Positions 51,812-61,257 of a stretch of 64,000 bases of DNA are shown piece after piece (position 1 is the stretch's first letter; every line of letters starts with the position of its first letter). Location: contig CAWFEI010000014.1 of assembly GCA_963814915.1 (NCBI GenBank), positions 62,001 through 126,000 of the forward strand, in the 5' to 3' direction. Origin of the DNA: VRUE01 sp963814915. Lineage in GTDB: Bacteria; Actinomycetota; Thermoleophilia; Solirubrobacterales; 70-9. A program made the position numbers and the translations under genes. The notes under the pieces were generated by a model, which was given only the letters and a program-made list of their open reading frames with translations, was not told where the DNA came from and searched no databases.

Positions 51812-51856
51812 CGGCGATTTCTACAGGCAACGCCGGTTGGACGGCGGTCAGGCCGT

Positions 51857-53008
51857 TCAGCCGGTCTGTTCGGCGACCGGCCGCTTGCTCAAGGTCACGT
51901 CGACCTTCGCGCGATCTCCGTCCGCGTGAAGAACTTCGAGCGTCACCTTGTCGCCCGGCTCGTGGGAGGAGATGTAGCGGGCGAGGTCGTCGGGCTCGAC
52001 CACCTCGTGACCGTCGACGGAGAGGATCGTGTCGCCGCCGGTGCGGTAGGGAATCCCCTGGAAACGGAGCTTGTGCTCGCCGCCCTTGAGGCCGGCGTCA
52101 TCGGCCGGGCTGTCGGGGACGACTTCGGCCAACAGGCCGCCGTGGTCGGTGTCGAGGCCGAGCTTCTCGGCCAGCTGCGGGTAGAGCGCCTGGGTGGAAA
52201 CCCCGATGTAGGCGTACTCGGCGGTCCCCTTGCGCTTCAGCTGGGCGAGCGAGCGCCTGATCGCGGAGACGGGCACCGCGAAGCCGACGCCGTCGTTGGC
52301 GCCGGAGTTGGTCTCGATCTGTTGGTTGATGCCGACCACGCGGGCGCCGGCGTCGAGCAGCGGGCCGCCCGAGTTGCCGGGGTTGATCGAGGCGTCGGTC
52401 TGGATCGCGCCCTCGATCTGGAACTGGGTCAGCGACTTGACCGAGCGGTCGGCGGCCGAGACGACCCCGACCGAGAGCGACTGCTGCTCGCCGAAGGGGC
52501 TGCCGATCGCGGCCACCGGCTGGCCGACCACGAGCTCGCTGTCGTCGCCGAGCGCGAGCGGGTGCAGGTCGAAGCCGTCGGGGGCGACCTCGAGCAGCGC
52601 GACGTCGGCGAAGGGGTCGAAGCCGAGCACCTTCGCCGGGACGACGTTACGATCGGGGAACTCGACGAAGACCGCCTTGGCCTCCTTGCGGTCTTCTCCT
52701 TCGCCGTCGGTTACGACGTGGGCGTTGGTGACGATCCGGCCGCTGGCGTCGAGCACGAAGCCGGAGCCTTCGGCGGCGCCCTGGTCGAAGATCGAGCGGA
52801 TCGTGACCACGCCGGGGGCGGCCTGGCGGTAGACCTCGGCCGCATCGAAGCCCTCGCTGGCCGCTTGGACGACGACTTCGGTGGTGGTCTTACGCGCCTG
52901 CGCCGCGCCGGTCGCCGAGTCTTCCCCGCCGCCGCCGCCGCAGCCGGCGAGCAGGGAGAGGAGCGCCAGCGCCGCGAGCGCCGCGAGCAGGGCGTTCTTG
53001 CGGATCAC
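51857..53008 (-). CDS. HtrA/DegP-type serine protease, lipoprotein
   Basis: 383 residues. Lipobox LLAGC (Cys23) anchors it to the outer face of the membrane, followed by a flexible linker. Trypsin-like domain with His97 (NAHVV), Asp135 (FADVALL) and Ser213 (NPGNSGGPLL), then one PDZ domain (about 275-375) with GLLAEVVPDSPADDAGLKGG and VDGHEV. The GTG at 53008 overlaps the stop of the histidine kinase (GTGA), so the protease is made together with the two-component system. The order regulator, kinase, HtrA resembles mycobacterial mprA-mprB-pepD, suggesting a response to envelope stress. Confidence 0.92.
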   Translation of the reverse strand: MIRKNALLAALAALALLSLLAGCGGGGGEDSATGAAQARKTTTEVVVQAASEGFDAAEVYRQAAPGVVTIRSIFDQGAAEGSGFVLDASGRIVTNAHVVTDGEGEDRKEAKAVFVEFPDRNVVPAKVLGFDPFADVALLEVAPDGFDLHPLALGDDSELVVGQPVAAIGSPFGEQQSLSVGVVSAADRSVKSLTQFQIEGAIQTDASINPGNSGGPLLDAGARVVGINQQIETNSGANDGVGFAVPVSAIRRSLAQLKRKGTAEYAYIGVSTQALYPQLAEKLGLDTDHGGLLAEVVPDSPADDAGLKGGEHKLRFQGIPYRTGGDTILSVDGHEVVEPDDLARYISSHEPGDKVTLEVLHADGDRAKVDVTLSKRPVAEQTG

Positions 53009-54059
53009 GCCGGTGTCCGGGCGGGGTCGGCGACGAGCGGCGGCGGAGCGCCGGGCGGGGCGAGCGGAAGCTCGAGCGTGAAGGCGGTGAAGCGGCGGCT
53101 GGAGGAGATCGCGATGCGACCGTCCATGCGCTGCGCCAGCTCGCGGGCGATCGCCAGGCCAAGCCCCGAGCCGCCTGCCGAGTCGGCGGTGAAGAAGCGC
53201 TCGAAGATGCGCTTCTGGACCCGCTGCGGGATGCCGGTGCCGTCGTCGGAGACGGTCAGCTCGGCGCGCTGGTTGACGGAGTAGATGGTCACGGTGACGC
53301 TGGTGCCCTCGGGGGTGTGGGTGAGGGCGTTGTCGAGCAGGATACGGATGATCTGCCGCACCCTCTCCGGGTCGGCCGTGGCAATCACAGGCTGCTCCGG
53401 CGTGCGCAGCTCCAGCCGCGAGGCGCGCAGTTCGGCCCGGGCGCCGAACTCGCGGGTCACCTCGCGGGCCAGTGAGCTGAGGTCGACGCTGCGCAGCGTC
53501 ATCACGATGCCGCCGGCGTCGAGCTGGGAGAGGTTGAGCAGGTCGGCGGTGAGCTTCGTCAGCCGCTCGATCTGCTGGCGCATCGTGTGCACGAACTCGG
53601 CCCGCTCCTCGGGGCTCGGGTCCTCCTCCTCGAGCAGCTCGACGAAGCCGCCGAGGCTGAAGATCGGCGTGCGCAGCTCGTGCGAGGCGTTGGCGATGAA
53701 CTGCTTGCGGGCGCTGTCGAGCTCTGCCAGGCGGCGCTGCATCTCGTTGAAGGTGCGGGCGAGCTGGCCGAGCTGGCCGGAGGAGTCGACCGGGATGCGG
53801 GCCGCGAAGTCACCGTCGGCGACCTTGCGGGCCGCCTCCTCGATCCGACTCACCCGCAGGGTGACCAGCTGGGCCGAGTAGACGCCGACGGCGAGCGCGA
53901 TCAGCAGCGCGAACAGCCCGCCGACCACGATCGGCCCGGCGGCCGAGCCGTGGCCCTCGAGGACGACGACCCATAAGTAGATGACGATCGACGTCCCGGC
54001 CCCGATCGACAGCGCCACAGTGGTGATTCTGCTGCCGAGCGGAGTGAGACGCAGGCCCT

Positions 54060-54063
<4 letters not shown>
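53005..54063 (-). CDS. Two-component sensor histidine kinase
   Basis: 352 residues. Two membrane helices at about 15-35 and 43-65 are separated by only a few outside residues, so it senses in or near the membrane rather than by a large external domain. HAMP at about 64-118, phospho-acceptor His128 in SHELRTPIF, N box LLDNALTHTPEG near 235-246, G1 DDGTGIP near 272, and G2 GGSGLGLAIA near 302. Cotranslated with the upstream regulator (ATGA) and the downstream HtrA. Confidence 0.93.
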
Positions 54064-54755
<692 letters not shown>

Positions 54756-54830
54756 GGACAAAGGGTATCCCTGTCCCAAGGCGAACCCGCCCATGGCGGA
54801 CGCGGGAGGGGAGGCCCATCGGGCGGAACT

Positions 54831-54845
54831 TATGTCTTGGACATA
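54831..54845. promoter_or_regulatory. Palindrome upstream of the response regulator
   Basis: TATGTC-TTG-GACATA is a perfect 6+3+6 inverted repeat, 76 bases before the regulator start and 56 bases before a small divergent reading frame. It is strikingly AT-rich for this DNA. It could be an operator or overlap a -10 box (TATGTC). Confidence 0.45.
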
Positions 54846-54900
54846 TGTGCGAGTACCAAGAACTAAGGTTCGCGGGCGGCGGGCCGATAGAAGCGGAGAG

Positions 54901-55077
54901 ATGCAGCAGCGACACCTGAAGAGCCTCGTCGAGAACGGCAATTACCGGCCCGAGCCGGAGCTCGTCGCGCGGGCGATGTTGCGCCGCCGTGGCGTGCGCG
55001 CACTGCTGACCGGGGGCGCGCTCAGCGCAGCTGATCGAATCCCGTCAGCTTCGCCGGACCGCCGCCAGGCCGCCTGA
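54901..55077 (+). CDS. Possible small FlgM-like protein
   Basis: 58 residues: MQQRHLKSLVENGNYRPEPE then LVARAMLRRRGVRALL. The N-GNYRPEPELVARAML pattern is like the C-terminal helix of anti-sigma factors of the FlgM type and of small FlgM-like proteins seen in this group. The last 56 bases overlap the 3' end of the opposite thiL, and the residues there are low in character, so the true end could be different. No flagellar gene is nearby; function unclear. Confidence 0.45.
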   Translation: MQQRHLKSLVENGNYRPEPELVARAMLRRRGVRALLTGGALSAADRIPSASPDRRQAA

Positions 55078-56026
55078 CCTCGACACCCTCCCCGGCCACG
55101 ACTTCGCCGATCCGGGTCAGCCCGAGGTTCGCCTTCTCACCCACGGCTGCGACCGCCGCGCCGACGCGCTCGGGCGGCAGCGCGGCCAGCAGCTCGTAGT
55201 CTTCGCCGGCCGAGGCGGCCAGGTCGAGTGGGTCGCGCCCGGCCTGCGCGGCGACCTCGGCAAGGCCGGGGGCTAGCGGCAGCGCCTCCGCCTCGACCCG
55301 CAGCCCGACCCCGCTCGCGGCAGCGAGATGACCGGCGTCGCCGCCGAGCCCGTCGCTGAGGTCGATCATCGCCGTCGCCCCGGCCGCCGCAAGCGCCCGG
55401 CCCGCGTCCAACCGCGCCCGCGGTTCCAGCTGCCGCGCGATCAACCCACGGGCGCGTTCGCTGTTTGTCTGGCCTGGGTCGACAAATAGCGAACGCGCTT
55501 GCTCCGGGTCCTCCAGGAGCAGCAGACCCGCCGCGGCGCCGCCGAGCTCGCCGGTTACGACAAGAGCGTCGCCGGGGCGGGCGCCGGCGCGGGTGACGAA
55601 GTCGCCGGCCTGCGGGGCGTGGCCGACGACGGTCGTCGCCAGGCTCAGGACGGGGGAGCGGGTGACGTCGCCCCCGGCGAGGGTCGTGCCGGTCTCCTCG
55701 GCCAGCTTCGCGATCCCGTCGAGCAGCGCCAGGCATCCTTCCTCGTCGAGGTCGGCCGGGACCCCGAGGACGACGTAGGCCTCTCCCGGCTCCGCCCCCA
55801 TCGCCGCGAGGTCGGAGAGGGCGACCGCGAGCGCCTTGGCGCCGATCTGCTCGAGCGTGAGCCAGTCGCGGCGGAAGTGGACGCCGTCGACGAGGGCGTC
55901 GACCGAGGTCGCCGTCGCTCCCCCGGGGACGACGATCGCCGCGTCGTCGCCGCTGCCGAGCCGAACCCGCGATCCCGCCGGGGGAAGCCTGCGCCTGATC
56001 GCCTCGAGCAGCTCGAACTCACCCAT
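55022..56026 (-). CDS. thiL: Thiamine-monophosphate kinase, with an in-frame palindrome-coded insert
   Basis: Phosphorylates thiamine monophosphate to the diphosphate. 334 residues of the PurM/SelD-like fold. RLGSGDDAAIV near 22-32, TSVDALVDGVHFR near 40-52, KALAVALSDLAAMGA near 64-78, AGGDVTRSP near 119-127 and MIDLSDGLGGDAGHLA near 216-231 carry the metal and nucleotide residues. Residues about 177-192 (SLFVDPGQTNSERAR) are an insert relative to ordinary ThiL, placed in the loop before the LEPRARLDAG segment, and correspond exactly to an 18-bp inverted repeat. ATG at 56026. Confidence 0.93.
   Translation of the reverse strand: MGEFELLEAIRRRLPPAGSRVRLGSGDDAAIVVPGGATATSVDALVDGVHFRRDWLTLEQIGAKALAVALSDLAAMGAEPGEAYVVLGVPADLDEEGCLALLDGIAKLAEETGTTLAGGDVTRSPVLSLATTVVGHAPQAGDFVTRAGARPGDALVVTGELGGAAAGLLLLEDPEQARSLFVDPGQTNSERARGLIARQLEPRARLDAGRALAAAGATAMIDLSDGLGGDAGHLAAASGVGLRVEAEALPLAPGLAEVAAQAGRDPLDLAASAGEDYELLAALPPERVGAAVAAVGEKANLGLTRIGEVVAGEGVEVRRPGGGPAKLTGFDQLR
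55452..55498. repeat. 18-bp inverted repeat inside thiL
   Basis: GCGCGTTCGCTGTTTGTC (55452-55469) pairs with GACAAATAGCGAACGCGC (55481-55498), with one G-T position and an 11-base loop. It lies in the coding sequence and encodes a loop insert. It has no homology in its arms to the other palindromes beyond GTCGACAAA, which also occurs in the nested repeat at 42388. Confidence 0.8.
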
Positions 56027-56092
56027 GCAGCCATTCTCGCGTTTGCGGGTAGGGGGTGGCAGCCCCAGACCCGAGCTAAGGTGCGACCCAGC

Positions 56093-57175
56093 GTGGCAGA
56101 GGACCAACCACTCCTGCACAAGATCGGCGCCGCCGGAGCGAGCTTCGGAACCAAGCCGCCCCGCAGCAAGCGCGTCCGGCTGGCGATCCAGCTCGGCATC
56201 GCGCTCGTCATCTTCGGCTTCCTCGTCCTCACCGTCATCAACCAGTGGGCGGAGATCAAGGACAAGGGCGTCCACTTCCACGTCGTCTGGCTGATCCCGG
56301 CCTTCGTCGCGCTGCCGGCCTTCTACGTGCTGAGCGCGCTCGGCTGGGACCTGATCCTGCGCTTCCTCCGCCACCCGATCGGGCTCGGGCGGGCGCAGGT
56401 CGCCTGGGGCCAGCCGCTGCTCGCCCGCTACGTGCCCGGCAGCGTCCTCTATGTGCTCGGGCGGGTGCTGCTTTCGGAGCGGGCGGGGGTGCCGCGGCGG
56501 CTGACGATCGCCAGCATCGTCTACGAGCAGGCGATCTCGGCGACGTCGGGCGTCGCCTTCGCCTCCTACTTCATCATCAGCCACCCCGACCTCCAGGGGC
56601 AGCCGCTGCGCTGGGCGGTGCTGCTGGTGATCCCGGCGGCGATCGCGATCCTCCACCCGCGCGTCTTCGGACCGCTGGCGAACCGCGTCTTGGGCGCCTT
56701 CGGCCGCGAGCCGCTGCCGGGTGTGATCCCGTTGCGCGGCGTGCTCACGCTGATCGGCTTCTACATTCTTGTCTGGGGGGTCGTCTCGATCGGCGTCTAC
56801 TGCGTGGCGCGCTCGGTAACGACGATCCCGTTCAGCGAAGTGCTCACGGTCGGCTCGGCGCAGGCGATCGGCTTCGTCGCGGCGCTGGTCACGCTCGTCG
56901 CGCCGGCGGGGCTCGGCATCCGCGACGCCGCCTTCGCCTGGGCGGTCAAGGGCGCCCTGCCGGGAAACAGCTTCGCGCTCGGCTCGCTGATCGCGATCGC
57001 CCTGCGCGGAGTGATGACGGTGGTCGAGCTGGCCTACGTCGCGCTGGTGACCGCGCTGGGCCGCCGCGAGGGCTGGTCGGTCTCGACCGGGGTGATCCAT
57101 CCCTCGCCGGAGGAGCAGGCGGAGGGCGCGCCCGATCGCAGCGAAACGCCGGTGCATCCGCCCGAGATCCTCTAG
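56093..57175 (+). CDS. Lysylphosphatidylglycerol synthase-like membrane protein (UPF0104)
   Basis: 360 residues. After a short cytoplasmic stretch there are eight or nine membrane helices starting at about residue 28 (IQLGIALVIFGFLVLTVI). Family features are RYVPGSVLYVLGRVLLSERA near 115-134 and the late VTLVAPAGLGIRDAAF near 262-277. UPF0104 proteins are often partners of glycosyltransferases, or act as flippases for aminoacyl lipids. GTG at 56093 used; a GTG 12 bases earlier is equally possible. Its stop overlaps the end of the convergent GT87-like gene by four bases. Confidence 0.82.
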   Translation: MAEDQPLLHKIGAAGASFGTKPPRSKRVRLAIQLGIALVIFGFLVLTVINQWAEIKDKGVHFHVVWLIPAFVALPAFYVLSALGWDLILRFLRHPIGLGRAQVAWGQPLLARYVPGSVLYVLGRVLLSERAGVPRRLTIASIVYEQAISATSGVAFASYFIISHPDLQGQPLRWAVLLVIPAAIAILHPRVFGPLANRVLGAFGREPLPGVIPLRGVLTLIGFYILVWGVVSIGVYCVARSVTTIPFSEVLTVGSAQAIGFVAALVTLVAPAGLGIRDAAFAWAVKGALPGNSFALGSLIAIALRGVMTVVELAYVALVTALGRREGWSVSTGVIHPSPEEQAEGAPDRSETPVHPPEIL

Positions 57176-58233
57176 AGGGGCATGCGGGCGGGGAGCTGGT
57201 AGACGGTCAGCGCGAGGGTGAAGAGCTGGAGGGGGCGGTCTCGGGAGAGGGCGACCAGGGGAAGGGCCCAGATCAGGTACCAGGGGAGCAGCCATGAGGT
57301 TGCGAGCAGCAGGGCGAGCGAGGCCCAGGCGGCACAGCGCAGCCAGTCGGCGCCCCGCCAGGTTCTGAGCAGCAGGTAGCCGAACGCCGCAGCGAAGAGC
57401 GCGAGGGCGGCGATGCGGACAGCCGTCTCGTCGAGGCCGGTGATCCGAGCGAGCGTGGTCGGCACGCTCAGGTGGCTGGTGCGGTGCTGGGTTTCCCCGG
57501 CCAGCCCGATCGCGTCGAGCCAGTTCCAGCCGAAGGCGGCATACGCGGCGACGCCGAGAGTCAGAGCGGCAACGCCGGCGCCCGCCAGCAGCAGCGCCGC
57601 GGCGCGACCACCGGGCTCGATCGCAGCTTTGTCCCTCCTATAGGGCGTAAAAGGCTGCGATCGCGCCCTGCTGACGAGGGCGAACGGGGCGGCGAGCGCC
57701 GCGGGGGGCTTGAGCGCGAAAGCGGCGACGAAGGCTGCGCCGGCGCTCGCCTCGCGAGCCGAGAGCATCGCGGCGACTCCGAGGGTCGCCGTCAGCATCG
57801 CGAGGCCGTCGTTGTGGGCGCCGCCGACGACGTGGATCAGGACGAGCGGGTTGAGGGCGACGAAGGCGGCGGCGCCGAGCGGCGAGACGCCGCGGGACGG
57901 GGCGATGCGGGCGAGGAGGGCGGCGGTCGCCAGCACCGAGAGCGCCGCCGCGGCCTTCAGCACGGCGACCGCGAGCCACACAGGCAGCCACGCCAGCGGG
58001 TAGGTCGCGAGCGTGAACAGCGGGCCGTAGGCGCTGGTCGCGTCGATCCAGGTGACGCGGGCGTAGGCAGGGTCGAAGGGGGCGGCCGCCGGGGGGTGGA
58101 CGTAGGGGTCGAGCCCGTGCAGCACGCCGAGGCGGGCATAGTCGACGTAGCTGTAGACGTCGTGGGAGAGCAGGACCGGCGCGACGGCGAAGGCGGCGAC
58201 GAGGAGGGCGATCGCCGCCCAGAGGCGCTTCAC
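57172..58233 (-). CDS. GT87/GT-C-type membrane glycosyltransferase, with an in-frame palindrome
   Basis: 353 residues, about ten membrane helices. N-terminal SHDVYSYVDYARLGVLHGLD then PYVHPP is the external acidic loop typical of GT-C polyprenol-phosphate-mannose-dependent mannosyltransferases (MptA/B, GT87). VGGAHNDGLAML and KPPAALAAPFALV are also typical. Residues about 189-207 (ARSQPFTPYRRDKAAIEPGG) coincide with the repeat at 57613-57668 and lie in a predicted cytoplasmic loop. GTG start overlaps the PBP stop (GTGA), so the two are cotranslated. Likely role: wall or lipoglycan mannosylation. Confidence 0.8.
   Translation of the reverse strand: MKRLWAAIALLVAAFAVAPVLLSHDVYSYVDYARLGVLHGLDPYVHPPAAAPFDPAYARVTWIDATSAYGPLFTLATYPLAWLPVWLAVAVLKAAAALSVLATAALLARIAPSRGVSPLGAAAFVALNPLVLIHVVGGAHNDGLAMLTATLGVAAMLSAREASAGAAFVAAFALKPPAALAAPFALVSRARSQPFTPYRRDKAAIEPGGRAAALLLAGAGVAALTLGVAAYAAFGWNWLDAIGLAGETQHRTSHLSVPTTLARITGLDETAVRIAALALFAAAFGYLLLRTWRGADWLRCAAWASLALLLATSWLLPWYLIWALPLVALSRDRPLQLFTLALTVYQLPARMPL
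57613..57668. repeat. Inverted repeat inside the GT87-like gene
   Basis: CGATCGCAGC (57618-57627) pairs with GCTGCGATCG (57654-57663), and the pairing goes on outside with GGGC/GCCC (57613 and 57665) and imperfectly inside (TTTGTCCCT with AGGGCGTAAAA). It is translated as part of a loop in the membrane protein. Confidence 0.7.
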
Positions 58234-60377
58234 CTGGCTGTGTCGCCGCGGCCGACTCCGGCGCCCCCGCCAGTCCCGTATTCGGGCGGGGGAGGCGGCA
58301 CGTGCGTCGGTTCCTGGCCCACGCCCGGCGCGTACGCGTTCGGGTCATAGCCGCCGGTTGCTTCCTTGCCCAGCCGTTCGGCTTCGCTTTCTTCGCCGTC
58401 TTCGGCTTCGAACCCGTCCCCGGAGCCGCCTTTTCGGGGAGCGCCGGCGGTGTACCGCCCGTAGAACGGCGCCCAGCTGATCGGCGTCGCCGGCTGCTCG
58501 AATTCCTCGCAGGGGACTTCCGCGTTTGCGTAGAGCGAGTGCCAGATCTCCGCCGGGAAGGTGCCGCCGTAGACGGTGGAGCCGTGCACGCTGGTCATTT
58601 CGATCGCGTTCGACTGCGGATAGCCGACCCAGACCGCGGTCGCCAGATTGGGCTGGATTCCGGCGAACCAGGCGTCGGTGAAATTGTCTGTGGTGCCGGT
58701 CTTGCCGCCCTGTCCGGGGCAGCCGGTGTAGGCGGCCGTCCCGGTGCCTTCGGTGATGTTGTCGTGCAGCAGTCGCCAGACCTCGTAGGCGACCGGTTCG
58801 GGCACGACGCGGCGGGCGTCCGGATGCTCGGGGCGGTCGCTGCGGCCGTTCGGGAAGACCACGCGGCGGATCGCGATCGGGTTGCGGTGGATGCCCCCGC
58901 TCGCGAGGGTCGCGTAGGCATCGGCCATCTCCAGGGGAGAGACGCCGATCCGCAACCCGCCGATCCCCTCGGCCGGGATCCCGTCGAGCGGGCTTTCGAT
59001 CCCCATCGACTTGGCGGTCGCCTTGACGGCTCGCGGGCCGACGTCGAGGTCGAGCTGGGCGAAGACGGTGTTGTCGGATGCGACGGTCGCCTGCTGCAGG
59101 TTGACCCGGCCGAGGTAGCCCTCGTCGGCCGTGCTGACTTCCCAATGGCCCCACTTGGGCAGGTTGAGGTCGAGGTGCTTTGACATGTAGTAGGTCGAGT
59201 AGGGGTCGATCCCCTGCTTGATCGCCGTCGTCAGAACGAAGGCCTTGAAGGTCGAGCCGGGCTGGCGGTGCCCCTGGGCGGCGAGGTTGAACTTGCTCTG
59301 CGAGTAGTCGGTGCTGGAGACCATCGCTTCGATCTGGCCGTTGCGGGGGTCGATCGAGACCAGCGCCGAGGCGGGGTCTTCGCTGTAGGGGAGGGCCGAG
59401 CGCATCCCTTCCAGCCCGGCGTCCTGGAGGCGCGGATCGACGGTCGTGTAGACGTCGAGCCCGCCTTTGCGCACCGTGTTCACGCCGTAGGCCTCGATCA
59501 GCTTGTCCTCGACGTAGTCGAAGAAGTAGGGCTGGCGTTTGTCGAAGTAGCCGCGGTCGAGGTCGAGCCCGAGGCCGCGCTGTTGCGCCTGCCGGGCCTG
59601 GCGGCGGGAGACGTAGCCCTGTTTGGCCATCTTGGCCAGCACCGCGTTGCGCCGCTCGCGCGCCCCTTCGGGATTGAGCACCGGGTTGTAGTCGGTCGGC
59701 GCCTGGGGCAGCCCGGCGAGCAGCGCCGCCTGGCGCAGCTTCAGCTTCCAGACCGGCCGCGAGAAGTAGATCTTCGCCGCCGCCTGGACGCCGATCGCGG
59801 TGCTTCCCTCGATCGTCCCGTAGGAGGCGGTGTTGAGGTACTGGCTGAGGATCTGCCGGCGCGAGTGGCGTTCGGCGTACTCGATCGCCAGCTTCGCCTC
59901 GATGATCTTGCGTTCGAGGTCGCGTTTGGGGTTGGAGATGCAGAGGTTGCGGACGAGCTGCTGGGTGATCGTCGAGCCGCCCTCGACGGTCTTGCCCGCT
60001 TCCAGGTTCTTCAGCGCGGCGCGGACGATCCCCTCGGGGTCGACGCCGCCGTGTTCGTAGAAGCGCTCGTCCTCGATCGCGACGGTCGCGTGCTGGAGTG
60101 TCTTCGGGATGCGCTTTATAGAGAGCGGGGTGCGCGCTTCTTCGGACTCGACGACTCCCAGCTTGCTGCCGTCGCCCGCGTAGAGGGTCGAATTGCCGCC
60201 CTTCTCGATCGGCCGGCAGGCGGCGAGCGAGGGCGCCTTGGCGGCGACGTCGAGCACCCAGGAGGCGACGCCGACGGCGGCGATCGCGATCAGCGCGGCA
60301 GCGCCGATGCCGACGAAGAGAAGCTTGCCGCCGGCCCCTCCCCGGTGCCGCTGGCGACGACGGTTGCGCTGCGTCAT
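58230..60377 (-). CDS. Class A penicillin-binding protein (bifunctional transglycosylase/transpeptidase)
   Basis: Polymerises and crosslinks peptidoglycan outside the cell membrane. 715 residues. Basic N-terminus, membrane helix at 19-42, GT51 domain with IEDERFYEHGG at 101-111, GGSTITQQLVRN at 133-144 and QILSQYLN near 175-182. Transpeptidase domain with the nucleophile Ser375 in GSTFK, SDN at 434-436 and a KTGTT motif near 565. The C-terminal 80 residues are a Gly/Glu/Pro-rich tail ending with a PPPPPEYGTGGG stretch. ATG at 60377 is used; an upstream in-frame ATG is less likely. Confidence 0.94.
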   Translation of the reverse strand: MTQRNRRRQRHRGGAGGKLLFVGIGAAALIAIAAVGVASWVLDVAAKAPSLAACRPIEKGGNSTLYAGDGSKLGVVESEEARTPLSIKRIPKTLQHATVAIEDERFYEHGGVDPEGIVRAALKNLEAGKTVEGGSTITQQLVRNLCISNPKRDLERKIIEAKLAIEYAERHSRRQILSQYLNTASYGTIEGSTAIGVQAAAKIYFSRPVWKLKLRQAALLAGLPQAPTDYNPVLNPEGARERRNAVLAKMAKQGYVSRRQARQAQQRGLGLDLDRGYFDKRQPYFFDYVEDKLIEAYGVNTVRKGGLDVYTTVDPRLQDAGLEGMRSALPYSEDPASALVSIDPRNGQIEAMVSSTDYSQSKFNLAAQGHRQPGSTFKAFVLTTAIKQGIDPYSTYYMSKHLDLNLPKWGHWEVSTADEGYLGRVNLQQATVASDNTVFAQLDLDVGPRAVKATAKSMGIESPLDGIPAEGIGGLRIGVSPLEMADAYATLASGGIHRNPIAIRRVVFPNGRSDRPEHPDARRVVPEPVAYEVWRLLHDNITEGTGTAAYTGCPGQGGKTGTTDNFTDAWFAGIQPNLATAVWVGYPQSNAIEMTSVHGSTVYGGTFPAEIWHSLYANAEVPCEEFEQPATPISWAPFYGRYTAGAPRKGGSGDGFEAEDGEESEAERLGKEATGGYDPNAYAPGVGQEPTHVPPPPPEYGTGGGAGVGRGDTAR

Positions 60378-60427
60378 CGGACGGAGGGTACTCAGCGCCA
60401 AACCCGACCTGGGAAACTGCCGCCCTG

Positions 60428-61144
60428 ATGGAGGCCAGCGACCTACCGGCCGAGCGCTTCGGCGAGCCCGCTTCCGGCCCGCGCTTCCCCTACGCCACCT
60501 GGGGGCCGGGGATGGCGATCGGCGGGGTGCTGATCGCGCTCGGGGTGGGGATCCTGCTGGGGATCCCGGCGGTGATCGTCGACAGCCCGAGCGACGGCGA
60601 CCTCAGCACCGGCGCCAACGTGATCGTGCAGCTGGCGACGGCGCTCGGCTTCCTGCTCGTGCCGATCGCGGTGGCGACCCGCTGGGGGGGTTCGTCGGTG
60701 GGACAGGCGCTGCGGCGGCTCGGTGTGCGTGGCTTTCGCCCCGGGGCGCTGAAGTGGATGCTCGCCGCGGTCGGCGCGTACCTGCTCTTCGCCGGCGTCT
60801 ACAGCGCGATCTTCGGCGCCCCCGAACAGGAGGACATCGCCGAATCCTTCGGCGCAGTGCCCGTGCAGATCCTGCTGATCGTCGTCGCGGCGCCTGTCAG
60901 CGAGGAGATCTGCTTCCGCGGCATGCTCTTCGGCGGCCTGCGCTCGCACATGCCGCGGATCGCGGCGGCGTTGGTCAGCGCCCTGATCTTCGGCGCCCTG
61001 CACGCGCTGACCGGCATCAGCGCGGTGCCGCCGCTGATCTTCTTCGGCTTCGTGCTCGCCCTGCTCTACGAGAAGACCGGCTCGATCGTGCCGGGCATTC
61101 TGTTGCACATGCTGAACAACTCCGTTGCTTTGATCGGGCAGTAG
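60428..61144 (+). CDS. CPBP-family intramembrane metalloprotease
   Basis: 238 residues with six or seven membrane helices. The metal-site motifs of the CPBP (Rce1-like, Abi) family are clear: SEEICFRGMLFG near 157-168 (EExxxR), FGALHALTG near 190-198 (FxxxH) and LLHMLNNSVAL near 225-235 (HxxxN). These proteases trim membrane or prenylated proteins or peptides; the substrate is unknown. 50 bases separate its ATG from the divergent PBP gene. A palindromic element begins at its stop codon. Confidence 0.9.
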   Translation: MEASDLPAERFGEPASGPRFPYATWGPGMAIGGVLIALGVGILLGIPAVIVDSPSDGDLSTGANVIVQLATALGFLLVPIAVATRWGGSSVGQALRRLGVRGFRPGALKWMLAAVGAYLLFAGVYSAIFGAPEQEDIAESFGAVPVQILLIVVAAPVSEEICFRGMLFGGLRSHMPRIAAALVSALIFGALHALTGISAVPPLIFFGFVLALLYEKTGSIVPGILLHMLNNSVALIGQ

Positions 61145-61240
61145 CGGCGGGCGGGTCCTGTCGGATGGGCGGGGGTATTAGCGGCCTCACCCGGCCGAAC
61201 ACCCCCGCCCCATCCGCCACCCGCCCGAGGTGCCGCCGCT
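61143..61240. repeat. Palindromic element after the CPBP gene, second copy of the family at 48623
   Basis: Starts inside the TAG stop. Outer arms AGCGGCGG (61143-61150) and CCGCCGCT (61233-61240). Within are the conserved left end GGCGGGCGGGTCCTGTCG (61146-61163) and right end CGCCACCCGCCCGAGG (61215-61230), and a long arm CGGATGGGCGGGGGT (61162-61176) pairing with 61201-61216 with one bulge. The 24-base loop holds GGCC..GGCC. It ends 18 bases before the L,D-transpeptidase ATG. Confidence 0.85.
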
Positions 61241-61257
61241 TAGGGCAGAATGTCCGG

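Noticed and set aside
51548..53284. 578-residue plus-strand open frame opposite treT and htrA
   Set aside because: Antisense shadow of well-supported minus-strand genes; no recognisable motifs.
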